64,000 nt of DNA from Trichobilharzia regenti (GCA_944472135.2 OX235262.1:53788440-53852439), one strand, 5' to 3'. Shown: positions 1 to 10,436, counted from the first letter of the stretch. Program-made: numbers and translations. The notes: generated by a model from the sequence alone, not told the origin.

Positions 1-625
1 ATCATAGGTGCCTGCGTTCTATCTCCCGTGTAAAGTGGCATACTAAGTTGAGCAATATTGAGGTTAGGCATCGTTGAGTTCTAGGTAAACAGGGGAAATC
101 AATCGACGAAGTTGTGAAGTTACAAAAAGACTGAGATGGTTAGGACATGTGTTACGAATGAATGTCTAGTCATCGCCTTCCTCGACAATGGGTGATGTTA
201 GCGGATATAGGGTCAGGCTGGAAAAAAGCTAGCGGCGGTCAAACCAAAACTTGGCTTCACCAGTCAATGAAATCTACAATAGTTAGTCTAAGCCGGCCAC
301 GTAGGAAGGTGTAAACTTCCTGACTGGTTGGGGTCCTCGGGACGGGAAAAACCAATAGTTGGAAGCAATTGGTGACATGGCTCAAAATCGTTCTCAGTGG
401 CTGGCGCAGATGCATCCACTCCTTGTGACTTATGATCTCCAATGTAACTGTTTTGTTCTTCGTTATTACTCTTCCTTTATCTCACACCTCTGCTTACTGT
501 CTCTATTATGTTTTTCTTGTACTTTCTTCTCTTGGTTTGTGTGCTACAAGGAGGGAGTGTGGCAACTTGAAGTGCCGCACATATGTGCAAAGTTCTATGT
601 TGAAAATAGACAGACAGACAGATTT
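1..625 (+). mobile_element. RTE-like non-LTR retrotransposon (family RTE-A), 3' end
   Basis: This is the 3' end of a non-LTR retrotransposon, cut by the window edge. At 131-160 the plus strand reads LRWLGHVLRM, the conserved C-terminal signature of RTE-type reverse transcriptase polyproteins, followed by a GGQTKTW-like stretch near 234-260 and a degraded MAQNRSQW..CIHSL-like C terminus near 376-425. The frame is broken several times, so it makes no protein. A 3' UTR follows and ends in a short GACA tandem tail near 605-622, as expected of RTE elements, which end in short tandem repeats rather than poly(A). The same 3' UTR recurs at 1575-1862, 2460-2797, 5149-5488 (minus) and 10815-11490 (minus). 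Confidence 0.82.
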
Positions 626-1574
626 GTTTTTTATTCACCCAAAATAAAAGTCTTTAGAAGAATGTCTAACAGAATCTTGCTCAATTCTCTCAATGAGTTT
701 TGTTTTGATGTAATTAACAGAATATTACACGCGAACTGTAATCATCATTATTTAAAGAAATAAGACATGCACAGTCATTTACTTTTTTCATGTTTTTTTT
801 CTCTTTTTGTATTGACATATTTTCTCATAGCCAAAAATATCATTAGAGTGCAATTATGTGAGAGAAAGAAAAACGTGTCCAATGAATGTATTTATATATA
901 TACAGTTGTTCATGAGAATGCATCTGATATATATATAAATATATATTCACATTGACTGTTTAATTAATGTGAAAGAGTAATTTATGCTTATACACGAATG
1001 TATCTTTTCCCGTGGGTGTGTGTAGACATGTTGGGTGTTGGAGGGGTTTATGTAAACTTTTTTGTTTGCATCAAAACAATCTACTACAGAGAGATTAGAA
1101 TAAGGTTATTTACAAAAACAAAACAACAATACCAATAATAATAATAATAACAGTGATAGTGAATATCAATCAAAATGAACGTCTTATTGATTATTTGTTT
1201 TCAGTATGCTTACTTATACTAATTGGTAAACACACAGTTAACTGTGTCAAGTAGTAGTTTGTAGTGAGTATGTTCAGTTTATCAGTTATCATCTCCACTG
1301 TATGTGTGCGTGTGTGCACTACCAATACGTGCACAGATGTGTATCTGTTGTCAAATTATGGATAGACTAATAAATTAGTTTATCGAGGGGTTAATTAAAA
1401 ATGAAATGCCAAGAAAAGTAGTCACTGGGGCTAATTTAGTGATGTAATTTAGTTTACTATGACTCTTAATGATTCAGGTGTCAATTTCTTCTTTGAATCA
1501 CCCCCCATACGTACGCATATACACTCTGTGCTCCTAGGTAGATAGTTATCACGGAATATCAGCTTTTATAGCAT
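626..1574. other. AT-rich non-coding stretch with small microsatellites
   Basis: No open frame with coding character is visible. It holds an AT-dinucleotide run near 893-950, an AAT trinucleotide run at about 1130-1151 and short GT-rich tracts. Confidence 0.6.
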
Positions 1575-1862
1575 TGTAGGGAGCTTTAGGCTGTCTAGTT
1601 GGGGTCTTTAGAATGCCAAGAACCTCAATGACTGTTATACCTGAAAATCGTTCTCAAAGGTACAGATGCATTCACCACCTTGTGATCTCTTCTGTATCCA
1701 TTAAACCGTCATGATTTTCTATGCTATCATTCTTCCTCCTTCACGTTTCTGCTTATTATCATTCTTCTGAATCCCTGATTTTATCTTTTTTTCTCTACAT
1801 GTGTGTGTATGATATGCTACCGTACATCTGTGCAAATTTCTATGTTGAAACTCACTCAGGTT
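1575..1862 (+). mobile_element. RTE-A 3' UTR fragment
   Basis: A diverged copy of the RTE-A 3' tail. In the same order as at 290-620 it keeps the AAAATCGTTCTCA block, the CACCTTGTGA block, the pyrimidine-rich UTR and the ATGTGCAAAGTTCTATGTTGAAA-like end. It is older than the copy at the left edge, having more substitutions and no clear tetranucleotide tail. The next ~360 bases to 2225 show nothing recognisable. Confidence 0.7.
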
Positions 1863-2280
1863 TGTAGCAACCTGTGTAACATTACAAGGATGTATGAACG
1901 TTTATGGGTATAAGATCGTATTAAAACTTGCGCATTTATTATCTGTCAGCTATAACTATAGTGTACAATACTTTGACAGCTAGTTTAAATAGAGCGTTCT
2001 TAGTTCTTAGCTTTTTCACGCTTGAATATGGAGTAGATAGATATATCAAGTTTACAAGGTCGATTGTCACATTTAATCGTAAGGGTTTCCCTTATATGTT
2101 ACACACTGGCTACACGCAATGAAACATAATGCTAATGAAGTACTAGATGTAGTAAACTTTTGCTTAGACACTAGTCAGTAACTAGTGTAATGTGTCTAGT
2201 TCTTTGTATGGTGTAAACTGAATTCTATCAGTCAAGTTTGCAATGTGGCCGCCGTTCTAGGTGGCTCGTCATCACAGTGG

Positions 2281-2442
2281 ACCTAGGTTTCGTCCTAGTT
2301 GGCATTCGTCAGTAGGGCGTATCTGCAAGCTTGAAGGAACTCATGTCCCTTCTCAGACTGGAACCCATGTCTAGGGACATGAGTTCCTTCAAGGCTGTAA
2401 GTACGCCTTACTGACGAGTGCCAGCTAGGAGGAAGCCTAGGT
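2281..2442. repeat. Palindromic pair of hammerhead-family arms
   Basis: Two ~70-bp arms (2281-2350 and 2373-2442) are inverted copies of each other; the inner 20 bp (2331-2350 and 2373-2392) are perfectly complementary around a 22-nt loop. Each arm contains a hammerhead-like block. Read outward, the left arm (minus) has CTGACGA then GGACGAAAC, and the right arm (plus) has CTGACGA then GGAGGAAG, so the GAAA box is lost on the right. The wording is that of the hammerhead SINE family found elsewhere in the window. Any transcript would fold into a long hairpin. Confidence 0.75.
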
Positions 2443-2459
2443 TCGAAGCTTCCTGCCGA

Positions 2460-2797
2460 TTGCCTACAACCAAGCCAGTTGGCCACGTAGGAAGGTGAAG
2501 ACTTCCTGATTGGGTTCCTCGGGACGGTGAAAACCAATGGCTAGAGACAATTGTCGATATGGCGCAAAGTCGTTCTCAGTGGCGCAGATGCTTCCACTCC
2601 TTGTGACTTATAATTTCCAATAAAACTATATTTTTCTTCGATCTTACTATTCTTTTTATCTCATATACCTGTGTACTGTCTTTATTATGCATTTCTTCTA
2701 CTTTGTTTTCTTGCTTTGTGTGCTACAAGGAGGGAGTGTGGCGACTTGAACTGCTGCACATTGGTGTAAAGTTCTATGTCGAAAATAGACAGACAGA
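2460..2797 (+). mobile_element. RTE-A 3' end fragment
   Basis: It aligns with 290-620 over its whole length: the GGCCACGTAGGAAGGTG block, a degraded QNRSQW..C-terminal reading near 2560-2600, the pyrimidine-rich UTR, the GGAGGGAGTGTGGC block and the AAATAGACAGACAG tail near 2780-2796. It abuts the hammerhead palindrome on its left. It lies about 290 bp upstream of the first host exon. Confidence 0.8.
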
Positions 2798-3087
2798 TAT
2801 TCATGCTTCAGATGTCCGAATCACTCATCCATAAGACGCGTATAAATGCATTCTAGGCATCGAATGCAATACTGTGTCTACATCTTAGTCTGGTTATTAG
2901 ACTATAATTAAAGCTCATTCTGTGTACACAGAATGTAAACTCACCGAAGCTAGTAAAATCAACTTCATTGTTTCAAAATAATTGCTTGATTCTTATCTTA
3001 ATATACACTCTTATATATGAAGTATATTAATTCAACTTGCCAACATTCTTTACATTCTGTCTTCCTCTCTTTTCTACTTTATTATAG

Positions 3088-3559
3088 CATAAAGTTAACT
3101 ACTACAGAACATATCAGTGCGGTAACTGCATCGACAACGTCTCCGCAACCATTACCAACACATTCAGTTAGTGTAGTTACAACTAACAGTGAAACCTTGA
3201 CAAGTGTTAATAAAAATACCACACTAGATGCCTACAATACTGATTCACAATCTGTACAAAATATTCAACAGCGTAAAAGTCAACTGACAAGTTTATATGC
3301 TCCACAACCATATGAAGCTGTAACTGATGCTAATAAAACACATTCAACTATGTCCACCTCTGATTCATTCCAGTCACGTATTAAACCACCTTCGATTACA
3401 GTCAAATCGTTAACAGAATTAACTAAACAACTGAGCACACTGAAGACGACTACGACAACTTTTAAAATTGAAGAGTCAACTAATAATTCAAAACATGTAG
3501 AGAATAATTCAACATCGAATACATCATTTCAGGCATCAGAAAATAATAAGATAAATAAT
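3088..3559 (+). CDS. Internal exon of a Ser/Thr-rich protein with an I-K-P-P-S motif
   Basis: An open frame runs from a good 3' splice site (pyrimidine tract 3061-3084, AG at 3086-3087) to a strong GTGAGT donor at 3560, leaving 157 whole codons and a phase-0 exit. The protein is low in hydrophobics and rich in Ser, Thr, Asn and Gln, so probably disordered. It contains FQSRIKPPSI about two thirds along, a motif echoed four times in the exon at 7063-7613, whose entry phase also fits. The two are therefore taken as one gene. An alternative is that translation starts at the ATG at 3017, giving a hydrophobic leader (SVFLSFLLYYSI) and a secreted Ser/Thr-rich protein; I prefer the splice reading because that leader is also a textbook acceptor tract. 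The protein family is not recognised with certainty. Confidence 0.62.
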
Positions 3560-3954
3560 GTGAGTTAACTGTTTGAAATCTTGATACTTAAAGCTTTATT
3601 TTTGAAATAATAAGAAATACATTTCTAGTCAGCATGTTTATTAATTATTTAGACTTCCTCTCTGATCGATTATAATAGTTGGTTCCTCGTGGCACCATCG
3701 GCTTGAGTAGGGATGCTTCAACGATGCCTTTAGGTTGATTTTGTGCTATTTCGTTGATTGTGTTTAACAGTGAAGACAGGAGCTTTGTCCTACTTGGAAC
3801 TCGTCATCTGCATCACCTTCACTTCTCAGTGAGTGGTTGTGCTATCAGTCAAACACGAGCTTAGAGGCCGTTGCTTAACAATCCTGAATTCCAATCAACC
3901 AAATGTTAAAATATCTAGTGTCATATAATCAGTTTGAATTTTAGTTAGATTTTG
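3560..3954. other. Start of intron, nothing recognised
   Basis: This follows the GTGAGT donor. It contains no open frame or recognised repeat apart from a slightly GC-richer patch at 3680-3850 that may be an old repeat. Confidence 0.5.
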
Positions 3955-4150
3955 GGTTTTTGTAGGGATTTTATACCATGTCAGCTTGGAGTCTTTCACG
4001 AACCAGCATCATTTATAGACATTATTGGGAACCAGGGTGCACTGAACAGTCGTTTCTGCCTAGTTTGGGACACCCGTTACCGTACTAGGAATCGAATCCG
4101 GGAGCTTCACTTTACAATGTCAAGCTGATTGGTCATCCAGCCACTGGAGG
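3955..4150 (-). mobile_element. Hammerhead SINE copy (minus), degraded
   Basis: Read on the minus strand it has the family order: a tRNA-like head (4085-4150), then GTCCCAAACTAGGC and GAAAC (the hammerhead stem II and GAAA block), a CTGT-CAGTGC block, and the 3' body ending near the AATCCCTACAAA block at 3958-3970. The CTGANGA half is damaged. With the plus copy at 4318-4505 it makes a head-to-head inverted pair. Confidence 0.65.
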
Positions 4151-4317
4151 TGGTATCCACTGACCCGAATACTCTAACTATGAAAATAATCTCCAACTGA
4201 TTGACGGTTACTAGATGAATGTCCTGAAGCTGTAGTGATTAGGCGTGGCCAGTGGAGGGTCTGTCATGTCAAGGTGACGTGGATACTAGTCAATGGCATC
4301 GGCTAGGGTAGCTCTGT

Positions 4318-4505
4318 GTCACGAATTGACAAAGTTAAATCTCATGGGTCATTGGATCTCGCGCCAAGTGACTGAGTGATCAACTCGATCACTGTCTGGG
4401 TTGTGAGTGTTCACAACATTCGAAGAGTTCCAAGCTAGGACGAAACAGCTGTCCAGTGCTCTCTGGTTTTCAACGGTTTCTCTAACTGACGTTAGTTCGC
4501 GAAAA
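4318..4505 (+). mobile_element. Hammerhead SINE copy (plus), degraded
   Basis: Starts with the family 5' sequence CATGGGTCATTGGATC (about 4350) and continues through a damaged tRNA-like head to the block GCTAGGACGAAACAGCTGTCCAGTGC at 4434-4460 and the CTCTAACTGA 3' body. The CTGANGA strand reads TCGAAGA, so the core is not intact. It is the partner of the inverted copy at 3955-4150. Confidence 0.68.
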
Positions 4506-4759
4506 AATTTTCATTGTAGTTAATATTGTTTTTAAAGTGTACGATGGAAAACACCGCTAAAAAATCAATTCTTATCTAAATAGTGATTTAAGATATTTAA
4601 GTAAATTTTATGGGGGTCAATGCCTTGCATCAATTCTTTTAAATTTCAGCTCTGCTTTAATCTTTCAGGCTTAGATGATTTAGTGCTGATTGACTGAGCA
4701 TGTGACTAGTGGTCATTTATGGTATTATCAACCTGCTCGTCAGAAACACTCCTGAACCA

Positions 4760-4896
4760 TTAGTAAAGCCTATAGAGACGGAAGGCTAGGCATAAGACTA
4801 GCAATCCCACCCCATAAAAATAAAAGCACTGCTACCGAAATTTCACAACTGTAGCTTCAAGCCGTATGTTCTAGTAGGAATGTAAAGGAATAAAAG
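4760..4896 (+). mobile_element. tRNA-type SINE-A, 3' half
   Basis: Contains the SINE-A body only: the GGCATAAGACTAGCAA-like block, CCCATAAAAATAAAA, AAATTTCA..GCTTCAAGCC and a GGAATAAAA end. The tRNA-derived head is missing (5' truncation, typical of retroposition). Confidence 0.7.
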
Positions 4897-5009
4897 AGTC
4901 ATAAAAATAGTCATAATAATTTCGTATCTCTGTACAGCTTTTAACTTCATTAATACGCCTGTTTAGGTAGCGTTATGAAAAGGATATGATTGTAACATAC
5001 ATCTTTTCC

Positions 5010-5575
5010 GTAGCGGTTAGGACGCTCGCCCACCATACACACGGTCCGGGGTTCAAACTCTGGCCGACGCACTCCTTTACCTCTCTAAGCCAGAAATAAT
5101 GCTGGTAAAGAGGAAAGGTTGGGCATGAGGCTAGCAACCCCATCCTGTCTGTCTGTCTGGATTCAACATAGAACTTGGCACCGAAGTGCACCAGTTCGAG
5201 TTGCCACGTTCCAAATAGCACACACACAAAGGTAGACAAGAAGATGAGTGGAGAGAATCAATAGAGTTTGACAAGTATAAGAGTGAAACAGAATGGGTAA
5301 TGGTAGAAAGGAATATGCAAGATTACAGAGACTGAATACATCTGAGCTGGCCATTGACAACGATTTTGAGCCATGTCACCTATTGTCTCCAGCCATTGAT
5401 TTCTAGAGTCAGTCCCGAGGGCCCCAACCCGGGAGTCGGCATCTCCCTACCTGAATCAGTTTAACTGTCAAGGATTTCCTGTAAATATATCCTGTAAAAT
5501 AAACACTGCTATGGAAACTTCAAGCCCCTAGCTTGAAGCCCTATGTTCCACTGGGGAACGTGAATGAAAGAAAAA
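5010..5575 (+). mobile_element. tRNA-derived SINE-A, split by an RTE-A insertion
   Basis: The head (5010-5090) is tRNA-like: TAGCGGTTAGGACGCTCGCC (A box) and GGTCCGGGGTTCAAACTC (B box). The body reaches CCCATCCTG at 5147, breaks, and resumes at 5489 with ATCCTGTAAAATAAACACTG through CTTCAAGCC, TTGAAGCCCTATGTTCC and GGGGAACGTGAA. The missing middle is replaced by a minus-strand RTE-A 3' end. The SINE is therefore older than the RTE insertion. Confidence 0.85.
5149..5488 (-). mobile_element. RTE-A 3' end nested inside a SINE
   Basis: Minus-strand copy of the RTE-A 3' UTR: it begins on the plus strand with the CTGTCTGTCTGG tail (complement of the GACA tail), then CATAGAACTTGGCAC, the purine-rich UTR and ATTTTGAGCCATGTCACC near 5372. 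The seven bases ATCCTGT occur on both sides (5142-5148 and 5489-5495) and are the probable target-site duplication. It is severely 5' truncated, only about 340 bp long. Confidence 0.83.
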
Positions 5576-5723
5576 TACATCATTTTCAGTGAACATTAGT
5601 TCAGTTACATTTAGCTTATCCCGAATATATATGATATTCCATGACAGGAAAATTAGTTGGAATCGTTGTTTGTTATCCTAGTTACCTCAGACAAAATTAC
5701 TGCAACTAATTTACTTGGTATAA

Positions 5724-5942
5724 GCGTCAGTGGTTCAAGGGTGGAATGCTCTCCAAACATGAACGTGGTCGGGATTCGATCCCTGTTTGACTGACTCCTA
5801 GTAGTAGGTATGGAAATGTGGGAATGAAAGAGGTGGGACTAGCAACTCTACCCTGTAGAAACAACACTACTACTACTGGCACTTCTAGACTTATAGATGG
5901 AAGCCCTATATTCCACTTGGTACGCAAAGGAATGCAAAAACA
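5724..5942 (+). mobile_element. tRNA-derived SINE-A, diverged
   Basis: Head with GCGTCAGTGGTTCAAGGG and a B box GGGATTCGATCCC near 5770-5782, followed by a diverged body (GGGACTAGCAACTCTACCCTGTA) and the GAAGCCCTATATTCCAC end block. Many substitutions mark an old copy. Open frames crossing it are incidental. Confidence 0.72.
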
Positions 5943-6507
5943 ATTCACTCGATATGGGTGGGTCTTTGATTGTATTCAAGCTTTAAGTTATACTTTAACG
6001 AGTGTGTCTCTGTATATGCGTGTTTATTTTGCATATCTAAAGTGTTGCATCAAAACGTGTCAGGAATTTTAATTCTACCGCATAGTATAACTTACGGACA
6101 GCTGTTGAGGACAAACATCAAAATATTGACAAACAATAATTCTTTTAGCATTGAAATAAATTTCCCCTATATTTCATAAAATGCCTTTGATGTTATTCTT
6201 ATTTGGTAAAACGTTAATTATAATATATTCGTATCTTGCACAAAAGGGATAATACAGAGTATTTATTTGTCTCATTTAAACAAAAACTTGGCACAATATG
6301 TGCACCAGATGATACGTTTTATGAAAATACATTATGTGAAATATAAATTGAATATTTAAGGAAGTTTAGAGTCTACCCAGGGAGTCATTTATTGGAAGGG
6401 GGGGGGGTGAGAGGACGAAGATGATGCTTTAGTGTTTATGTTTGTCTCAGTTAAATCGGAATCAGTTGTCTCCAGAATACAAGAGGTTTTTTAATTGCTT
6501 TAAGTTT
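5943..6507. other. Intronic AT-rich stretch
   Basis: No coding signal. It contains a G-rich run near 6401-6409 and nothing else recognised. Confidence 0.5.
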
Positions 6508-6706
6508 CAAGTGGAACAGAGGTCTTCAAGAGAGGGCCTTGGAGTTTCAGTAGCAATGGTTTTATCTTCATGAGGTGGGGTTGCTAGCCTCACGCCCAAC
6601 CTTCCCGCTTTACCAGCCTTACTAGCGACTTAGTGAGATTTACGGGGACTGAACTCAGGAACACATGCGTGGTCGGTGAACATTCTACAACTGAACCAGC
6701 GACCAC
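6508..6706 (-). mobile_element. tRNA-derived SINE-A, minus strand
   Basis: On the plus strand it shows the reverse-complement body GAGGTGGGGTTGCTAGCCTCACGCCCAACCTT-type block at 6575-6607, TTTACCAGCC, and a decayed head whose B-box complement is near 6650. It lies in the intron ~360 bp before the second exon, antisense to the gene. Confidence 0.74.
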
Positions 6707-7062
6707 TTAACATCTTTCCAAGAGCCAAATAATAATCCTATATTTTTTTATTATTAAGTTCGGAAAACCAATTTCAAATTCGCATATCAGTCACACTACA
6801 GGAATTAATGGGACTTAGTACCAACATGTATAAATTAATCACTACAATCGAGAATACAAGAATTAAGCGCTAACTACTCTATTATTGATCCAGTTTTTTT
6901 CTGTTGTGTGAATTACAAGTGTAAACTGGATTACATTTCTGTTCATCAAGGCAATAGATTGTTTCACTGTATTTATGCGTGGTGATATGTAGTCACCTTT
7001 TAAGGTAAATGATTCACTCTTATATCATTGTCATTTATGCCACACTCTTGTTTATTTTACAG

Positions 7063-7613
7063 ATTACGAATTCACCGAATCCTCCTGTGTTATGCTCGGC
7101 TTCAGTGAGTGTAAGTGGCATTCGTCCACCCAGTGGTATCAAACCACCGTCTATTACTCCAGATAAAATAAAATTCTTATTCACACCAGTACAAATGGTA
7201 ATGCTACTACTAATGGACATACAAATTCTACTCCGAACACATCATTCACTTCTACATACGACGAATCAATAAGTAGAGTACAACAGACACCTGAACCTTT
7301 AAAAAGAAATGGTTCCACATCAGAAGACAATTTAGAGCATCCAATAAATACTGGTAGTAGTAAACTGCCTAAGCCAATTAATAATATACCCTCACCGACT
7401 CCTGGAAGCTTTCAATCGAAAATTCGACCACCTGTATCAGGCAATTTGCCTACTATGAAATCTGGAATACCTGCACCATCTGTACTGCCACCGTCTATCA
7501 GTCAAACTACCATTGGACAATCTCATTTACCTATACCAGCGAATACGACTAACATTCCTCTGCCTAGTGGAATTAAACCACCGTCTCGTTCACCAAGATC
7601 TGCTTTGGCTAAG
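7063..7613 (+). CDS. Exon of a Pro/Ser-rich protein with repeated I-[K/R]-P-P and SxIP-like motifs; frameshifted
   Basis: The acceptor is TTGTTTATTTTACAG ending at 7062, the donor AAG|GTAAAT at 7614. Entered in phase 0, the first ~35 codons give SGIRPPSGIKPPSIT; the frame then stops at 7270. From about 7167 the open frame is instead the one two bases on, which runs 140 codons from 7194 to 7613 and exits in phase 0. It reads through FQSKIRPPVSG, SGIPAPS and SGIKPPSRSPRSALAK. SKLP (7359-7370), SGIP (7461-7472) and TNIP (7548-7559) resemble the SxIP motif by which microtubule plus-end proteins bind EB1, with basic and Pro-rich surroundings. A microtubule-associated, navigator-like protein is a guess only. 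The shift lies in or after the A-rich run 7163-7174: a real lesion or a one-base assembly error. Confidence 0.66.
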
Positions 7614-8204
7614 GTAAATGGTTTTTTTATGAATTTATTTTCGATTATTGACTAGTTTTTCAATATGACTATTATTTTCATAAAATTCATATGGGGTAGG
7701 TATAATAATATTTAAAGAAGTGTACCAGATATTTTCAAGCTGACATTTAAAGTTTAATGCAAAACAATTAAACACCTTTGTTTTGTTGTATGTTTAGACT
7801 ATAAAACTCCCAGGTGACATTTATCCTTTTTTTATGCATACATAATGTTGTACAGCTCTGTGAAACTTTGTACACATATTTTCTTTTCAGTCCATATAAT
7901 CAAAGAGTGTTTTCTTAAATGGCCAGTTCATAGGCTTATGCATGTGACAATATTGATATTTCGTTTGCCTGTCACACCAGTACCGAAAACTAAAGGATAC
8001 AAAGAACCTCTGAGGACAACTAATCCCTGTCAATAATAAGTTATTTCATTCACTGTAATACCATCCAGCTGACATCAGTTAAACAACTTGGTACTTATTT
8101 ATTTCACGGGATGGAAAGCGATTATTGCTGCAAAATTAACTGACTGCATATTAGGATATATTACATTGAGTCAATCCAGTAACTATTCATTCCATTACGT
8201 TTCA
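7614..8204. other. Intron after the second exon
   Basis: Follows the GTAAAT donor. No further exon of the same gene is convincing. An open reading near 7970-8035 has no good splice sites. Confidence 0.5.
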
Positions 8205-8395
8205 GAAGAAAACTATGGCTTCAAGCTTTATCTTTGAAGTTTTAGCATCGATATTTTAGTTTTACAGGGAAAGATCACTAGCCTATCTTTACCAGATTTA
8301 GCACTGGCTAAATGAGGTTTAATGAATGTATTAGCTTGAATTGGAGCCTGGACCACGTGTGTGGTTGGAGAGTGTTTTACCATTGAGGTGCGGTG
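8205..8395 (-). mobile_element. tRNA-derived SINE-A, minus strand, strongly diverged
   Basis: Recognisable by the order CTTCAAGC, GAAGTTT, TTTTACAGGG, ACTAGCCT, TTTACCAG, CTGGACCACGTGTGTGGTTGGAGAG and ACCATTGAGGTGCG, which is the reverse complement of the SINE-A body and head. Confidence 0.6.
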
Positions 8396-8734
8396 AAACT
8401 AGTCCTCGTGTCTGTCAACCCCTACCAGTGAACAGGCATCTGTATGCTTCGCTTGAACATTTAAGCAACTATCACACATTCAGATCATACGTACACAAGA
8501 TATAAAATCATGTGCGTGTACCGCCATTTGTGAAGCCTCTAGGCACTGATAGAAGTCTGAAGTTTGACTAGTAAGTTAATTAGGAGGTTTGTTACTTTGT
8601 TTGTATGTATATAAGATGCTTGAGAGTATCGGCCTAAAGAAAATTTCATTATAAAGCTTTCTTCTAACACAGTTATGCGTATGTGTGTGTAAATCGTCAC
8701 ATTACCAATTTATAATTATTATGAAGTTTTGGAT

Positions 8735-8815
8735 TTGTACGGATTTTGTTTGATTGCATGAAGGATTTCATCATGAGCTGACATCAGTTAGAGAACCTTT
8801 GGAATATCGTGTTAT
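8735..8815 (-). mobile_element. Hammerhead SINE, 3' fragment (minus)
   Basis: Only the 3' body remains: the block GGATTTCATCATGAGCTGAC followed by ATCAGTTAGAGAACC is shared with the copies at 19212-19425 and 62155-62290. The hammerhead core is not included. Confidence 0.75.
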
Positions 8816-9437
8816 GTGTGCTACTGACAAGATTTGTCAGTAGTATGTAGATGCAGGCATAAATATGCATATCATTTACAAGAGTATTAATTAGCGAAGA
8901 GAAGAAATGAACGATACTTGTGAAACAACATGCAAGACATGAAAGGAAAGCAAAGAAGCACAATCACTACCAAAGACATGTGGTAGACGTATTTTGGGTT
9001 CATTGAGTAGTCACAGTAAATAATTCCGTTGCCAAATAATCTTGTACTCTGCCGTTACAATAGTTTCTGTTTTTCGTTTCGAGTATTTTATTATACTTTA
9101 AAATTCATTTTTACTATTCTAAACATGTTTAACTGCCTAATCGGTGTGTTTTTCTTTTGGTTGTTATTTGCCTACATTTTAGTAATGCAAAGGTGGTGTC
9201 ATGTCCACTGTCTGTTGTGATTCGTTCAAATACACATATTCACTGATTATCCATCTCATGTATACGCTGGACAATTAACATTACTCTAACAAAGAGCAAG
9301 TTGTGTTTTACAGCTACTCATCATCTAATTCTTCTGATTGATTATGCTCAATGATATTTTATTGTTGTTGGCTGGTTACGTTATCTTTTGTCTTTGGAGA
9401 GAAAAATGCCACTAGACTTGTTCATCCCTGAAGATGG

Positions 9438-9457
9438 TGATGATGATGATGATGATG
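9438..9457. repeat. (GAT)n microsatellite
   Basis: About seven TGA/GAT units in tandem. Confidence 0.9.
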
Positions 9458-9562
9458 TTTTTTATACTTCAGAATAAATGATAAAAATATCCTATATTCA
9501 TTTACTGGCATCATCGCCCACCTACTCCCCCTCCTCCTCACCACATAGTAATCATTTTATGG

Positions 9563-9589
9563 GTTATTATTATTATTATTATTATTATC
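9563..9589. repeat. (TTA)n microsatellite
   Basis: About nine uninterrupted TTA units, the commonest microsatellite type in this window; others lie near 1130, 10437, 45957, 52868 and 63130. Confidence 0.9.
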
Positions 9590-10241
9590 AGTACTATAAT
9601 TATTATGCCATACTATAATATCAAAGTTTTTCACCTCAAAGGTAATATTATACACATAAGAAGATATTTTCTATTAATCAGTATTATCCTATAATATACA
9701 TACACCTTATGTTTGTGTGTTTGTATGTATGTGTGTGTGTATACAGATTTCGTCTTTCGTGACCTCAACATTATTTTCATTTTGTTATGTACACGTTTTT
9801 GTTTTAATCTCCTTTATATACAATAATATGACATTGATCATTGAACGAATTCATGTTTTTTTTGTTTATTTCGTTGTTTCGTTCTGTTTTTCTTCTTCCT
9901 TTTTTCTTTCAATCTACTGTATGAATACTTGTCATTTAAAAATAAACGAAAGGTAAATAATTCTAAATTATACTATGACTTTTGCATATTTTCATGCAAA
10001 CGTTTAGGGGCAAAAAACATAGGCGAAATGATACCATCTTCGTTTTCTGATTACTATGTATTTGCCGATATATATCCATTGTTATGCGGACGGTTTTCTG
10101 TGCGTTTATGAGTCTTATTATTATTATTATCATCCAAAATCCCTTTATGATAGTTTGCTATTATTATTTCGTTTGAGAGGTTGGTTTTATAGGTAGTTGG
10201 TTAGTCGTTTCTGTATTCCCCTGAATCCCTTTCTATTCATC

Positions 10242-10262
10242 ATTGTGCGTGTGTGTGTGTGT
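10242..10262. repeat. (GT)n microsatellite
   Basis: About eight GT units with one GC interruption near the start. A shorter GT tract lies at 9714-9742. Confidence 0.85.
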
Positions 10263-10436
10263 ATTCAGTATCTTTTCTTCTTCGATGTCAATTTATAGTA
10301 TGTTGCCTTTTTCTATTGTAAATTGTAAATTTCAATGGTTAACATTCATACATACATTTTAACTGACTAACATTTTTTTTTATTAGAGCATATGGACCAA
10401 GAAACAAACAAACAATCGAGTTATCAGTTTTCTTTT

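Noticed and set aside
359..763. 134-codon plus frame at the left edge
   Set aside because: It lies in the RTE-A 3' UTR and is not conserved in the other copies.
7845..8036. Possible third exon of the host gene
   Set aside because: No donor, a weak acceptor, and none of the I-[K/R]-P-P or SxIP-like motifs.
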